From Acidiferrobacteraceae bacterium (GTDB lineage Bacteria > Pseudomonadota > Gammaproteobacteria > Arenicellales > UBA868): a stretch of 17,853 bases of DNA. Each line of letters opens with the position of its first letter. Positions within the stretch are counted from its first letter, which is position 1. This document shows, in pieces, positions 1-7,351 of this stretch. The stretch covers positions 116,669 to 134,521 of the forward strand of contig PAUU01000010.1 of NCBI GenBank assembly GCA_002713825.1, read 5' to 3'. The notes beneath the pieces were generated by a model that made no database searches, was not told the DNA's origin, and saw only the letters and a program-made list of their open reading frames with translations. The position numbers and the translations under genes are program-made.

Positions 1-1256
1 TGTCCGTTCACAGAATCATCAATTCCGGAAAGAAAGACCTCAATCATGCCAGCTTGATCGGCATCAAGGATGAACTTCTCGTAGCCCATAGCCAAACCGC
101 CTTCAAGCCACCCAGCGGTATGAAGCATGAAGTTGACACCGGCGAGCATTGCACTTTGAAGGGTATTCGCTGACTCATATGCAGCCTGCGCGTCCGGTAA
201 TTTGGAAGCGCACAAGCCGCCCCCGCTGCGAAAAGGTACTCCCAGACGGCGGGCCAGTGCCGCGCAGATAAAAATCACCATACTGGGCTCAGGTGTTCCA
301 AAAGTGGGAGCCCCGGACTGCATCGACACGGCGCTTGAAAAGGTGCCGAAAATGACTGGCGCCCCAGGTCTTACAAGTTGTGTAAAGCAGATGCCGGCCA
401 TAGCCTCGGCCAGGATTTGAGTGCAGGTGCCCACGACGGTGACAGGCGACATTGCGCCGGCCAGAATAAATGGCGAGATCACAGTCGCCTGGTTGTTCTC
501 GGCATAAACACGCGCTGCGCCCAGCATTGTGGCATCAAAGGTCATCGGCGAATTAGCGTTAATCAAACTGGTGATCACACAGTTTTGATCGACGAACTCG
601 GCGCCGAATACGATTTTTGCCATGTCCACGGTATCTTGTGCCCGGCTCGGTTCCGTTACTGAACCCATGAAGGGTTTATCCGACAACTTGAGGTGGCTAA
701 ACACCATATCAAGGTGTCGCTTATTCACCGGGAGGTCGACCGGCTCACAGACGGTACCGCCGGAATGATGTAGTGACGGACTAAGATACGCCAGACGCAC
801 AAAGTTCTCGAAGTCGGCCAGGGTGGCGTAGCGCCTGCCTTGGTCAAGATCGTGCACAAAAGGCGGTCCATAGGCCGGCACCAAGACGCAATGGTTGCCC
901 CCGATGCGTACGCTGCGCTCCGGGTTTCGTGCGAACTGTGTGTATTCGTTGGGTGCGCTGGCGTTGATGATCGATCGGCACATGCCCTTGGGAAAGCGAA
1001 CACGCTCCCCGTCAATTTGGGCGCCTGCTTCTCTAAAGCGGGCCAGAGCATCGGGATCATCGCGAAAATCAATACCGGTCTCCGCGAGCAGTGTCTCGGC
1101 ATTGGATTCAATCAACTCAAGCAGTTCTTCGCTGGCGAGTTCGTAGGGCGGTATCCGGCGGGTGATGTAGGGAATACCCACTCGTGTGGAGCCCGCGCGT
1201 TTGGCGCGCTTCGCGGAGCGCGCACTGCCTCGTGTTCGTTGTCGTTCCTGACTCAT
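1..1256 (-). CDS. Trimethylamine methyltransferase (MttB) family protein, non-pyrrolysine, 3' end missing
   Basis: I translated the minus strand by hand from the ATG at 1256; the frame stays open for 418 codons to the window edge, so the C-terminus (roughly 80-100 residues judging from the family) is missing. The protein matches the MttB/COG5598 corrinoid-methyltransferase family: a segment CEPVDLPVN around residue 170, EPSRAQDTVDMAKIVFG near 205, then FGTPEPSMVIF and RSGGGLCASKLPDAQAAYES near residues 320-360, and GYEKFILDAD near 390. Family members move a methyl group from a quaternary or tertiary amine to a corrinoid protein. Archaeal MttB uses pyrrolysine encoded by TAG; no in-frame TAG occurs here, so this is the non-Pyl type, of which characterised members act on glycine betaine and related compounds. 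The substrate is not predictable. The N-terminus is Arg/Ala rich. No corrinoid protein is visible in the window. It diverges from etfBA. No good Shine-Dalgarno precedes the ATG. Confidence 0.88.
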   Translation of the reverse strand, partial: MSQERQRTRGSARSAKRAKRAGSTRVGIPYITRRIPPYELASEELLELIESNAETLLAETGIDFRDDPDALARFREAGAQIDGERVRFPKGMCRSIINASAPNEYTQFARNPERSVRIGGNHCVLVPAYGPPFVHDLDQGRRYATLADFENFVRLAYLSPSLHHSGGTVCEPVDLPVNKRHLDMVFSHLKLSDKPFMGSVTEPSRAQDTVDMAKIVFGAEFVDQNCVITSLINANSPMTFDATMLGAARVYAENNQATVISPFILAGAMSPVTVVGTCTQILAEAMAGICFTQLVRPGAPVIFGTFSSAVSMQSGAPTFGTPEPSMVIFICAALARRLGVPFRSGGGLCASKLPDAQAAYESANTLQSAMLAGVNFMLHTAGWLEGGLAMGYEKFILDADQAGMIEVFLSGIDDSVNG

Positions 1257-1558
1257 GGCTGGGTACCGTTTCAATTAATAGGATTATCAAGCCCACACGT
1301 GAATAGAGATTTAAGAAGAACGACACTCAAATAGTCTCGATCGGCAGACAGACGGAATCTGGGCCGATGCACCGGCTCAGGCGCGACGGAATTGCACAGA
1401 AATCTGGCGCTTTTAACCGCTTTGGGTGTCAACAGACCGTAGACTCGGCTCAATAGCGAAAATAGAATACGGCAACCAAGGTCTGGCGCGACTCAACCGA
1501 GGTTAGTTCGATCAGCGTCAGGAAAGTGATTGCAAAAATAACCACGAGATGTGACAGC
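1257..1558. other. Intergenic region between the MttB-family gene and etfB
   Basis: This 302-nt stretch separates two divergent genes and must hold both promoters. I found no convincing ORF, tRNA or long inverted repeat. A candidate etfB promoter lies at 1440-1468; for the leftward gene I could not find a good -35/-10 pair, only an isolated GATAAT-like hexamer. Any operator here would be the place to look for substrate-dependent control of the methyltransferase gene. Confidence 0.6.
1440..1468 (+). promoter_or_regulatory. Candidate sigma70 promoter for etfBA
   Basis: TAGACT (1440-1445, 4/6 to the -35 consensus) and TAGAAT (1463-1468, 5/6 to the -10 consensus) are 17 bp apart. Initiation would fall near 1475, giving a leader of about 84 nt to the etfB ATG. 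Found by eye only. Confidence 0.3.
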
Positions 1559-2308
1559 ATGAAAGTACTCGTTCCAATTAAGCGCGTGATCGATGCCAAC
1601 ATTAAGGTTCGTGTTAAGGCGGATAATAGCGGCGTCGAGTTGAACAATGTCAAAATGGCAATGAACCCCTTCTGTGAAATCGCAGTAGAGGAAGCCATTC
1701 GGATGCGGGAGGCCGGTACAGCAGATGAAGTGATTGTCGTAGCGGTGGGCCCGAGTCAGAGCCAGGAAACCCTGCGAACGGGGCTTGCAATGGGGGCCGA
1801 TCGAGCCATATTGATCGAAACGGATCCGATTCCGGAACCCTTGGCAATCGCCAAGTTGCTGAAGGCTGTGGCCGAGAAAGAAGATCCCGGGATAATTATC
1901 CTGGGCAAGCAGGCGATCGACGGAGACAATAACCAGACGGGACAGATGTTAGCCGGACTACTCAACTGGTCGATCGGCTCGTTTGTCTCAAAGTTGTCGG
2001 TAGAAGGGCCAACCGTAAAAGTGACCCGAGAGGTCGACGGTGGTCTGGAGAATATCGAGCTAGTCGCCCCCGCGGTGATCACTGTTGATCTTCGGCTTAA
2101 TGAACCCCGCTACGCCTCCTTGCCAAACATCATGAAAGCAAAGAAAAAACCGTTGGATACTCATACCCCTGAGGAGCTGGGCATCGATGTCTCCCCGAGA
2201 CTGGAAGTCCTTCGGGTGCTGGAGCCCCCAGGCCGGGCAGCGGGCATAAGGGTAAACAGCGCGGATGAACTGGTGGAAAAATTGCGAAACGAGGCAAAGG
2301 TGATCTGA
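1559..2308 (+). CDS. etfB: Electron transfer flavoprotein beta subunit
   Basis: EtfB forms the soluble ETF heterodimer with EtfA; it binds AMP and accepts electrons from acyl-CoA, dimethylglycine and similar dehydrogenases, passing them through ETF-ubiquinone oxidoreductase to the quinone pool. The 249-residue length is typical. Seen in the protein: N-terminal [36 protein letters not shown], the region [20 protein letters not shown] near 120-140, and the partner-recognition loop [16 protein letters not shown] near 195. I chose the ATG at 1559 because family members begin with MKxLVPxK; an in-frame GTG at 1526 would add 11 residues absent from the family. The stop overlaps the etfA start (TGATG), so the subunits are translationally coupled. 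No ETF-QO gene is in the window. Confidence 0.97.
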   Translation: MKVLVPIKRVIDANIKVRVKADNSGVELNNVKMAMNPFCEIAVEEAIRMREAGTADEVIVVAVGPSQSQETLRTGLAMGADRAILIETDPIPEPLAIAKLLKAVAEKEDPGIIILGKQAIDGDNNQTGQMLAGLLNWSIGSFVSKLSVEGPTVKVTREVDGGLENIELVAPAVITVDLRLNEPRYASLPNIMKAKKKPLDTHTPEELGIDVSPRLEVLRVLEPPGRAAGIRVNSADELVEKLRNEAKVI

Positions 2309-3249
2309 TGAGTATTCTGGTTATTGGAGAACACGATAACGCGGCCCTTAGGCCATCTACTTTGAATGTTGTGACGGCTGCCAAAGCACTCGGCAGTGAC
2401 ATCGACGTTCTGATCGCTGGCAGCGACTGTCGGGGGGCCGCCGATGAAGCGGCCACTATCGCCGGGATTACCCGGGTACTAAAAGCGGACGATGCCGCTT
2501 TGTTGGATGGCCTCGCGGAAAATATGGCGCCGCTGGTGAAGTCTTTGGCGGGAAATTACTCGCACGTTCTCGCACCGGCGACTACATATGGGAAAAATCT
2601 TCTCCCCCGGGCTGCGGCGATTCTCGATGTGCAGCAGATTTCCGACATCAGCGGCATCGAGAGTGAGGATACCTTCGTGCGGCCGATTTATGCCGGTAAT
2701 GCGATGGCAACGGTCCGTTCCAATGACGCTCTGAAGCTCATCACCGTTCGCACCACGTCGTTTGAGGCTTCTGAATTTGGGGGGGGCGCCCCGGTGGAGG
2801 ATATCTCCGGCGGCATTAATGCGCAGCTGTCCACATTTGCAGGGGAAGAGCTCACTCGATCCGAACGCCCAGAGCTCACCACGGCAGATATTATTGTTTC
2901 GGGTGGACGGGGCATGCAGAGTTCTGAAAACTTTTCCATGCTGGAAACTTTGGCCGACAAACTAGGTGCCGCAGTTGGCGCATCGCGCGCTGCGGTGGAT
3001 GCTGGGTATGTGCCTAATGACTACCAGGTTGGCCAAACAGGTAAGGTAGTCGCACCCAATGTTTATATCGCAGTGGGTATTTCCGGGGCTATCCAGCACC
3101 TTGCGGGAATGAAAGACTCCAAAATTATCGTCGCGATTAACAAAGATGAAGAAGCGCCGATTTTTCAGGTCGCAGACTACGGCTGGGTTGCAGATTTGTT
3201 CGAGGCAATTCCGCAGCTAGAAGCTACATTGGGGTCCAACGCTTCCTGA
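2308..3249 (+). CDS. etfA: Electron transfer flavoprotein alpha subunit
   Basis: EtfA carries the redox-active FAD of ETF. The 313-residue protein has the usual two parts: an N-terminal domain (about 1-185) and a C-terminal FAD domain. Visible signatures in the latter are SGGRGM at 198-203, then [18 protein letters not shown] and [20 protein letters not shown], followed by [16 protein letters not shown], which together are the standard EtfA FAD-binding block. The ATG shares one base with the etfB stop. An eight-G run (2779-2786) codes for consecutive glycines; the frame reads through normally, so I see no frameshift. The gene is followed by a small GAAA-loop hairpin rather than a U-tract terminator in its own direction. 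Confidence 0.97.
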   Translation: MSILVIGEHDNAALRPSTLNVVTAAKALGSDIDVLIAGSDCRGAADEAATIAGITRVLKADDAALLDGLAENMAPLVKSLAGNYSHVLAPATTYGKNLLPRAAAILDVQQISDISGIESEDTFVRPIYAGNAMATVRSNDALKLITVRTTSFEASEFGGGAPVEDISGGINAQLSTFAGEELTRSERPELTTADIIVSGGRGMQSSENFSMLETLADKLGAAVGASRAAVDAGYVPNDYQVGQTGKVVAPNVYIAVGISGAIQHLAGMKDSKIIVAINKDEEAPIFQVADYGWVADLFEAIPQLEATLGSNAS

Positions 3250-3257
3250 AACCAACA

Positions 3258-3273
3258 CCGAAAGAAATTTCGG
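3258..3273 (+). other. GNRA-type hairpin just after etfA
   Basis: A perfect 6-bp stem CCGAAA/TTTCGG encloses a GAAA tetraloop, starting 9 nt after the etfA stop. No T-run follows, so it is not a standard intrinsic terminator; it could stabilise the 3' end of the etfBA mRNA or help Rho-dependent termination. Confidence 0.4.
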
Positions 3274-3304
3274 CAGTAAATTAAGCTAGAGTCATTGAGG
3301 TAAT

Positions 3305-3331
3305 AAAAAACGCCCCGGTTAAACCGGGGCG
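3305..3331 (-). terminator. Intrinsic terminator of the ubiG-phosphatase transcript
   Basis: CGCCCCGGTT (3311-3320) and AACCGGGGCG (3322-3331) are perfect reverse complements around a single base, giving an 8-bp GC-rich stem with a short loop. The A-run at 3305-3310 becomes a six-U tract on the minus strand, so it terminates leftward transcription, about 155 nt past the phosphatase stop. In the etfA direction the hairpin lacks a U-tract but could still slow polymerase. Confidence 0.8.
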
Positions 3332-3487
3332 CCCGTCGCTGCATTTATGCTGAAGCGGCTGACATTTGAGACACTTCCTTGTGGTCGCGCCACCCGTCGC
3401 AGTGACGTCTTTATTTTCTTCGACCTTAGGGTGCCTGTCGGTGAAATCCATCACCGCAATCCATCGGTGAAGTCAGCTACACCGCTC

Positions 3488-4165
3488 TCACTCCAGCCCC
3501 ATTGCAAAAAGGAGTTCCTTAGGATTACGGGCCATCTGGTCGGCGCCCCAGTCTTGCGCTTCATCTTCGGGACGGTATCCCCAGGTCACCGCGATGGTTT
3601 GCATTCCGCCCGCGCGCCCGGCGTCGATATCCCTTAGGTCGTCTCCGATCATTACCCCGTTACTCGGCAACACCCCCATTTCCTCGCACGCGAGCTGCAA
3701 GGGCGCGGGATCTGGCTTAGACTGGTTAAGACTGTCACCGCTGACCACGCTGCCGGCGCGGGCATCCAGTCCGAGTGCCGCCAGAAGTGGTTTCGTGAAG
3801 CGCTGCGGCTTGTTGGTAACAATGCCCCAGGGGATGTTCCTTTTTTCAATTCCGGCCAATACTTTCTTGATGCCGGGGAAAAGTTTTGTCTGCGTACAGA
3901 GGTTTCGGGAGTATTCTTCGAGTAGCCTCTGGCGATGCGGGCTGCCGCAGGCCTCTTCTTTTGTAATTTGCAAACCGTTCTGGATCAATCCGACGCTGCC
4001 GTCTGCGACCCACCAGCGCGCGACGCTGAGGTCTACTTCGGAACGGCCAAGCGAACGCAGGGTGCGGTTTAGGGCTGCTACCAGATCCGGCGCGGTGTCC
4101 GCCAACGTACCATCAAGGTCAAACAGAACGTGCCTCGGGAGTCGTCCGTTCTCGAAAATCGGCAT
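3488..4165 (-). CDS. mupP: HAD-family phosphatase, MupP/Gph type (MurNAc-6-phosphate or phosphoglycolate phosphatase)
   Basis: This 225-residue HAD subfamily IA phosphatase shows motif I DLDGTLADT (catalytic Asp16 and Asp18), motif II region GIVTNKPQRF, the motif III lysine in SKPDPAPL and motif IV GDDLRDIDAG. Automated pipelines usually call such proteins phosphoglycolate phosphatase (Gph). I favour MupP, the N-acetylmuramic acid 6-phosphate phosphatase of the anabolic peptidoglycan-recycling route known from Pseudomonas: the WGIVTNKP..RF..P stretch, the GDDLRDI..GR..G..T.AVTWGY block and the late WGAD motif resemble it, and Pseudomonas mupP also sits directly beside ubiG. It starts 8 nt after the ubiG stop, so the two are co-transcribed. 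The N-terminus is about seven residues longer than in the MupP I recall. Phosphatase fold is certain; substrate is not. Confidence 0.85.
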   Translation of the reverse strand: MPIFENGRLPRHVLFDLDGTLADTAPDLVAALNRTLRSLGRSEVDLSVARWWVADGSVGLIQNGLQITKEEACGSPHRQRLLEEYSRNLCTQTKLFPGIKKVLAGIEKRNIPWGIVTNKPQRFTKPLLAALGLDARAGSVVSGDSLNQSKPDPAPLQLACEEMGVLPSNGVMIGDDLRDIDAGRAGGMQTIAVTWGYRPEDEAQDWGADQMARNPKELLFAMGLE

Positions 4166-4173
4166 GGTTTTGT

Positions 4174-4878
4174 TCAGAGGGTGTCGGGAGCTGAGTAGTG
4201 GCAGAGGTAGTTGACGTCAACGCCGTCGCCTAGACTGTAGCGCTTGGTGATCGGGTTGTAATGCATACCGGTTATGGAGGAAAGCGATAACCGAGCGGAT
4301 CTCGCCCAACCATCGAGTTCAGATGGACGAATAAACTTTTTATAATCATGCGTGCCGCGGGGAAGCAGTGAGAGAACATATTCTGCTCCAACGATAGCGA
4401 GCACAAAGGATTTCAAATTACGGTTTAGGGTGGAAAAGAAAATACTGCCGCCCGGGCGCACAAGGTTTGAACAGGCCTCTATCGCTGAGGCGGGATCGGG
4501 AACGTGCTCGAGCATCTCGAGACAACAGACTACATCAAACGAGCTTTCCTCCTTCTCGAGGAGAGTTTCGACCGTGGTGTGCCGGTAGTCAATTTCGACA
4601 TTACTCGCAATTGCGTGCAATCGCGCGACATTGATTGGAGCAAGTCCTGCGTCAATACCGACGACTTTGGCGCCTTTTGCGGCAAGGCTCTCGGAGAGAA
4701 TGCCTCCTCCGCATCCGACGTCGAGGACCCGAGCGCCCGCCAGGTTAACCCTTTCGTCGATATAAGCGAGCCGAAGTGGATTGATCGCGTGCAGCGGAGC
4801 AAATTCACCCTGGGGATCCCACCAGCGCGAAGCGAGCGCTTCAAATTTTAGGAGTTCTTGTGGGTCTGTGTTCTGCAT
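4174..4878 (-). CDS. ubiG: Bifunctional ubiquinone O-methyltransferase UbiG
   Basis: UbiG performs the two O-methylations of ubiquinone biosynthesis (2-polyprenyl-6-hydroxyphenol and 3-demethylubiquinol steps) using S-adenosylmethionine, at the inner face of the membrane. The 234-residue protein has the family N-terminus FEALASRWWDPQGEF with HAINPLRLAYI, the SAM motif I VLDVGCGGGILSE (51-63), CCLEMLEHVPDP, STLNRNLKSF and the UbiG-specific segment GTHDYKKFIRPSEL followed by GMHYNPIT near the C-terminus. The ATG at 4878 gives the expected start. It heads a leftward pair with the phosphatase gene and diverges from the initiator tRNA gene, 154 nt away. Confidence 0.97.
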   Translation of the reverse strand: MQNTDPQELLKFEALASRWWDPQGEFAPLHAINPLRLAYIDERVNLAGARVLDVGCGGGILSESLAAKGAKVVGIDAGLAPINVARLHAIASNVEIDYRHTTVETLLEKEESSFDVVCCLEMLEHVPDPASAIEACSNLVRPGGSIFFSTLNRNLKSFVLAIVGAEYVLSLLPRGTHDYKKFIRPSELDGWARSARLSLSSITGMHYNPITKRYSLGDGVDVNYLCHYSAPDTL

Positions 4879-4899
4879 GGCTTACGTGTCTCTACCCCG

Positions 4900-4905
4900 A
4901 TTCTA
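4900..4905 (-). promoter_or_regulatory. Candidate -10 element for ubiG
   Basis: TAGAAT (5/6 to consensus) on the minus strand would start transcription about 15 nt before the ubiG ATG. No good -35 lies at 16-18 bp; a TTGAAG lies 21 bp upstream, too far for a standard promoter. Weak support. Confidence 0.22.
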
Positions 4906-4921
4906 GCCTTCGGCAAACATT

Positions 4922-4953
4922 GGGCCCTTCAAAAACGCTTCACAAGAGGGCCC
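4922..4953. repeat. Inverted repeat between ubiG and tRNA-fMet
   Basis: GGGCCCT (4922-4928) and AGGGCCC (4947-4953) are perfect complements around an 18-nt loop. Each arm contains the palindrome GGGCCC. It lies upstream of the candidate ubiG -10 and about 40 bp upstream of the tRNA promoter, so it could be an operator rather than an RNA hairpin. Confidence 0.45.
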
Positions 4954-4991
4954 GCGAGCAAGAAACAAACCGGTTTTCGCCTGTCATCTTA

Positions 4992-5020
4992 TTGTTTTCG
5001 CGAGACAAACTGGTTAAACT
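4992..5020 (+). promoter_or_regulatory. Candidate promoter of the tRNA-fMet / rimP-nusA-infB cluster
   Basis: TTGTTT (4992-4997) and TAAACT (5015-5020) are 17 bp apart, and the following bases CCCGCG form the GC-rich discriminator typical of stringently controlled stable-RNA promoters. Initiation would fall near 5027, a few bases before the mature tRNA 5' end at 5033, leaving a short 5' leader for RNase P. Confidence 0.45.
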
Positions 5021-5032
5021 CCCGCGTCGCGG

Positions 5033-5109
<77 letters not shown>

Positions 5110-5125
5110 AATGCTGTAATCCGGG

Positions 5126-5151
5126 ACCCCGCAGTAGCGGGGTTTGTTTTT
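5126..5151 (+). terminator. Intrinsic terminator or attenuator between tRNA-fMet and rimP
   Basis: ACCCCGC (5126-5132) pairs with GCGGGGT (5137-5143) around an AGTA loop, followed by a TTTGTTTTT tract. It starts 17 nt after the tRNA CCA. It should end part of the transcription from the tRNA promoter, setting how much reads into rimP-nusA-infB; NusA could modulate this read-through. Confidence 0.85.
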
Positions 5152-5207
5152 GGTGCTACGGGTACAGGAGTGCCATCGGCGAGGCTGATCGGGCAGGGAA
5201 AGACGAG

Positions 5208-5660
5208 ATGGATAACAGCGCGATCCGACAATTGCTGGAGCCTGTGGTGGAGGATATGGGGTACGAATTGGTGATGGTCGAAATGACGGGATCGCCCTCG
5301 GGAGGCCAAGTGCTCAGGACCTACATCGACGCGCCAGGCGGAATCCTTCTAGAGGACTGCGAGCAGGTGAGTCGTCAAGTGAGCGCAATTTTGGACGTGG
5401 AAGACCCAATTAAAGGGGAGTACACCTTGGAAGTGTCGTCCCCCGGAATTGATCGGCCTCTTGTCAAGCCTGAACACTTTCGGCGGTTCCAGGGTAATCA
5501 GGTAAAGGTAGTGATGCGCGAGGCCCGCTTGGGACGGCGTCGGTTTACTGGGTTACTCGTAGAAGCTGGGCTGGAGTGCGTTGTGGTTGAAGTGGATGGG
5601 GAGCCCTACGAACTGGATTACCGGACGATGGAAAAAGCAAATCTGGCGGGTTTGGATTAA
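5208..5660 (+). CDS. rimP: Ribosome maturation factor RimP
   Basis: RimP binds the free 30S subunit and helps late 16S/S12 assembly. The 150-residue protein has the two-domain form: an N-terminal domain with LLEPVVEDMGYELVMVEM (about 8-25), LRTYIDAPGGILLEDC and SRQVSAILDVEDPI, the family signature YTLEVSSPGIDRPL near 72-85, and a C-terminal SH3-like beta barrel ending near 150. I chose the ATG at 5208: the frame is open further upstream through the tRNA and terminator, but those residues cannot be coding. A purine-rich stretch GGGAAAGACGAG precedes the start. Between the terminator and this start (5152-5207) I see no clear promoter. It heads the rimP-nusA-infB operon. Confidence 0.95.
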   Translation: MDNSAIRQLLEPVVEDMGYELVMVEMTGSPSGGQVLRTYIDAPGGILLEDCEQVSRQVSAILDVEDPIKGEYTLEVSSPGIDRPLVKPEHFRRFQGNQVKVVMREARLGRRRFTGLLVEAGLECVVVEVDGEPYELDYRTMEKANLAGLD

Positions 5661-5690
5661 AGCAAAAGTAGAGAGACAGAGGAATCAAAA

Positions 5691-5723
5691 ATGGCCGAGT
5701 CCGGTCCATGGCTGGCTTTGTAA
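5691..5723 (+). other. Ten-codon ORF in the rimP-nusA gap, possible leader peptide
   Basis: ATG at 5691 opens an ORF encoding MAESGPWLAL and a TAA stop. AGAGGA (5678-5683) sits 7 nt before the ATG, a better Shine-Dalgarno than most in this operon. The gap of 124 nt is unusually long for rimP-nusA. Whether it is translated, or is only a chance ORF behind a purine run, cannot be decided from one sequence. Confidence 0.25.
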
Positions 5724-5784
5724 GCAGACGCAAGGATGGGGGGACTGGGGATCGCTCGTAATGAATGCTTGGGAGTAGTTGAAG

Positions 5785-7332
5785 ATGACGAAAGATGAAG
5801 TATTGATGATGGCCGACGTGCTTTCCCGGGAAAAAGATATCGATCGCGGGATAGTCTTCGAGGCAATTGAGGCAGCTCTAGCTACGGCAACTCGCAAGCG
5901 AAATCGCGAAGATATGGAGGTTCGCGTGCAGATCGATCGGGCCAGTGGCGACTACGAGGCATTCAGGCAATGGGAGATTGTCGAAGACGACGCTGCGGTG
6001 GAAAACCCGGCCCGCCAGATGACATTTGCCGCGGCCGAAATAAGCTACCCCGAGGATACCCACGAGATTGGCGGTGTCGTGGAAGAGCCCTTAGAAACGG
6101 TAGCGACTTTTGGCCGCATTGAGGCGCAGGCTGCCAAACAGGTGATCAGTCAGAAAGTGCGGGAAGCGGAACGCGCGAGGGTTTACGAAGAATTCAAAGA
6201 CCGTGTTGGACAAATGGTCCAAGGGGTGGTGAAACGAGTAGGCAACCGGGAGGCCATTATTGATCTAGAAGGGGTAGAGTCCTCTCTTCCTCGCTCCAAC
6301 TGGATCGACCGGGAGATTTTGCGAAGTGGTGATCGCGTCAAGTCGATCCTGACCGAAGTTCGTTCCGAGCCTCGCGGCCCCCAGTTGATTCTTGATCGAC
6401 GCTGCCCCGAACTCGTGATCAAGTTATTCCAGCTCGAGGTGCCGGAAGTGGGGCAGGGGGTTATTGAGATTCTCGGTGCTGCTAGGGATCCGGGATCCAG
6501 AGCCAAGATTTCCGTCAGGTCGCAGGACAACCGGATCGACCCTGTTGGAGCGTGTGTGGGTATACGGGGCGCCCGCGTTCAAAGTGTTTCAAATGAGATC
6601 AACCTTGAACGCATAGACATCATTACCTGGGTCGACAGCCCGGCTGAATTTGTCATCAAGGCTCTGCAGCCAGCGGAAGTCGACTCGATATTGGTGGATG
6701 AAGAATCACGGTCGATGGATGTCGTAGTTGAAGAGAGTCAGCTCTCCCTTGCGATTGGACGGGGCGGACAGAATGTTCGCCTGGCATCCGAATTGAGCGG
6801 GTGGGAGCTCAACATTATGACCGACGAGGCGGCTGCCGAGAAAGCTGAGCGAGAGGCTCAGGAAGCCGTCGAGCGCCTGATGACGCAACTCAATATCGAT
6901 TCAGAGGTCGCAGGCGTATTGGTGGAGGAGGGCTTCGTCACTCCAGAAGAGGTGGCTTATGTTCCTGTGCAGGAATTGTTAGATGTGGAAGGCTTTGACG
7001 AGGATCTTGTCGAGCAACTTCGAGTTCGCGCTCGAGATTTTCTTGATATCCGGGAGATCGCCGAACTGGAGAAGAGTCGCCCCGAAGCTGATTTGCAGTC
7101 GATGGAAGGCATGGATGAAGCGACAGCAGTACTTTTTGCCAGTAAAGGAATCCGCTCGATGGAGGATCTTGCCGAATGCGCGACGGATGAACTCGTTGAA
7201 ATGACGGGAATCGACGTGGAGCAGGCAAGCGAATTGATTATGACGGCGAGAAAACCGTGGTTTGAGGAAACCGACGGCGCTGTCGAAGCTCAGGAAGATG
7301 TTGCAGGCATGGACGGTGCCAGCTCAAGTTAA
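5785..7332 (+). CDS. nusA: Transcription termination/antitermination factor NusA
   Basis: NusA binds RNA polymerase and controls pausing, intrinsic termination and rRNA/lambda-type antitermination. The 515-residue protein has all family domains: N-terminal RNAP-binding domain (1-135; VLSREKDIDRGIVFEAIEAA, EYE-type helices), S1 domain from about residue 142 (GQMVQGVVKRV), two KH domains with the GRGGQNVRLASELSGW motif beginning at 325, and two C-terminal acidic helix-hairpin-helix repeats (about 370-425 and 445-500), as in E. coli NusA. I chose the ATG at 5785 over an in-frame TTG at 5779: GGGAG at 5771-5775 is 9 nt from the ATG but only 3 from the TTG, and the protein then begins MTKDEVL. An unusually long 124-nt gap precedes it; infB follows after 19 nt. 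Confidence 0.97.
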   Translation: MTKDEVLMMADVLSREKDIDRGIVFEAIEAALATATRKRNREDMEVRVQIDRASGDYEAFRQWEIVEDDAAVENPARQMTFAAAEISYPEDTHEIGGVVEEPLETVATFGRIEAQAAKQVISQKVREAERARVYEEFKDRVGQMVQGVVKRVGNREAIIDLEGVESSLPRSNWIDREILRSGDRVKSILTEVRSEPRGPQLILDRRCPELVIKLFQLEVPEVGQGVIEILGAARDPGSRAKISVRSQDNRIDPVGACVGIRGARVQSVSNEINLERIDIITWVDSPAEFVIKALQPAEVDSILVDEESRSMDVVVEESQLSLAIGRGGQNVRLASELSGWELNIMTDEAAAEKAEREAQEAVERLMTQLNIDSEVAGVLVEEGFVTPEEVAYVPVQELLDVEGFDEDLVEQLRVRARDFLDIREIAELEKSRPEADLQSMEGMDEATAVLFASKGIRSMEDLAECATDELVEMTGIDVEQASELIMTARKPWFEETDGAVEAQEDVAGMDGASSS

Positions 7333-7351
7333 CCCTTAAAGGTAGATACTT

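Noticed and set aside
840..1334. 164-codon plus-strand ORF
   Set aside because: It lies antisense to the MttB-family gene and shows no recognisable protein features; it is a shadow of the GC-rich coding frame.
3281..3451. Minus-strand ORF of 56 codons after the phosphatase gene, containing a KCLKC cysteine pair like a small zinc-binding protein
   Set aside because: The strong terminator with its T-run (3305-3331) lies inside the ORF, the Shine-Dalgarno is poor, and the sequence after the cysteine pair does not resemble a known small zinc protein.
3594..4214. 206-codon plus-strand ORF opposite the phosphatase gene
   Set aside because: The minus strand carries clear HAD motifs; this frame is a Ser/Arg-rich shadow.
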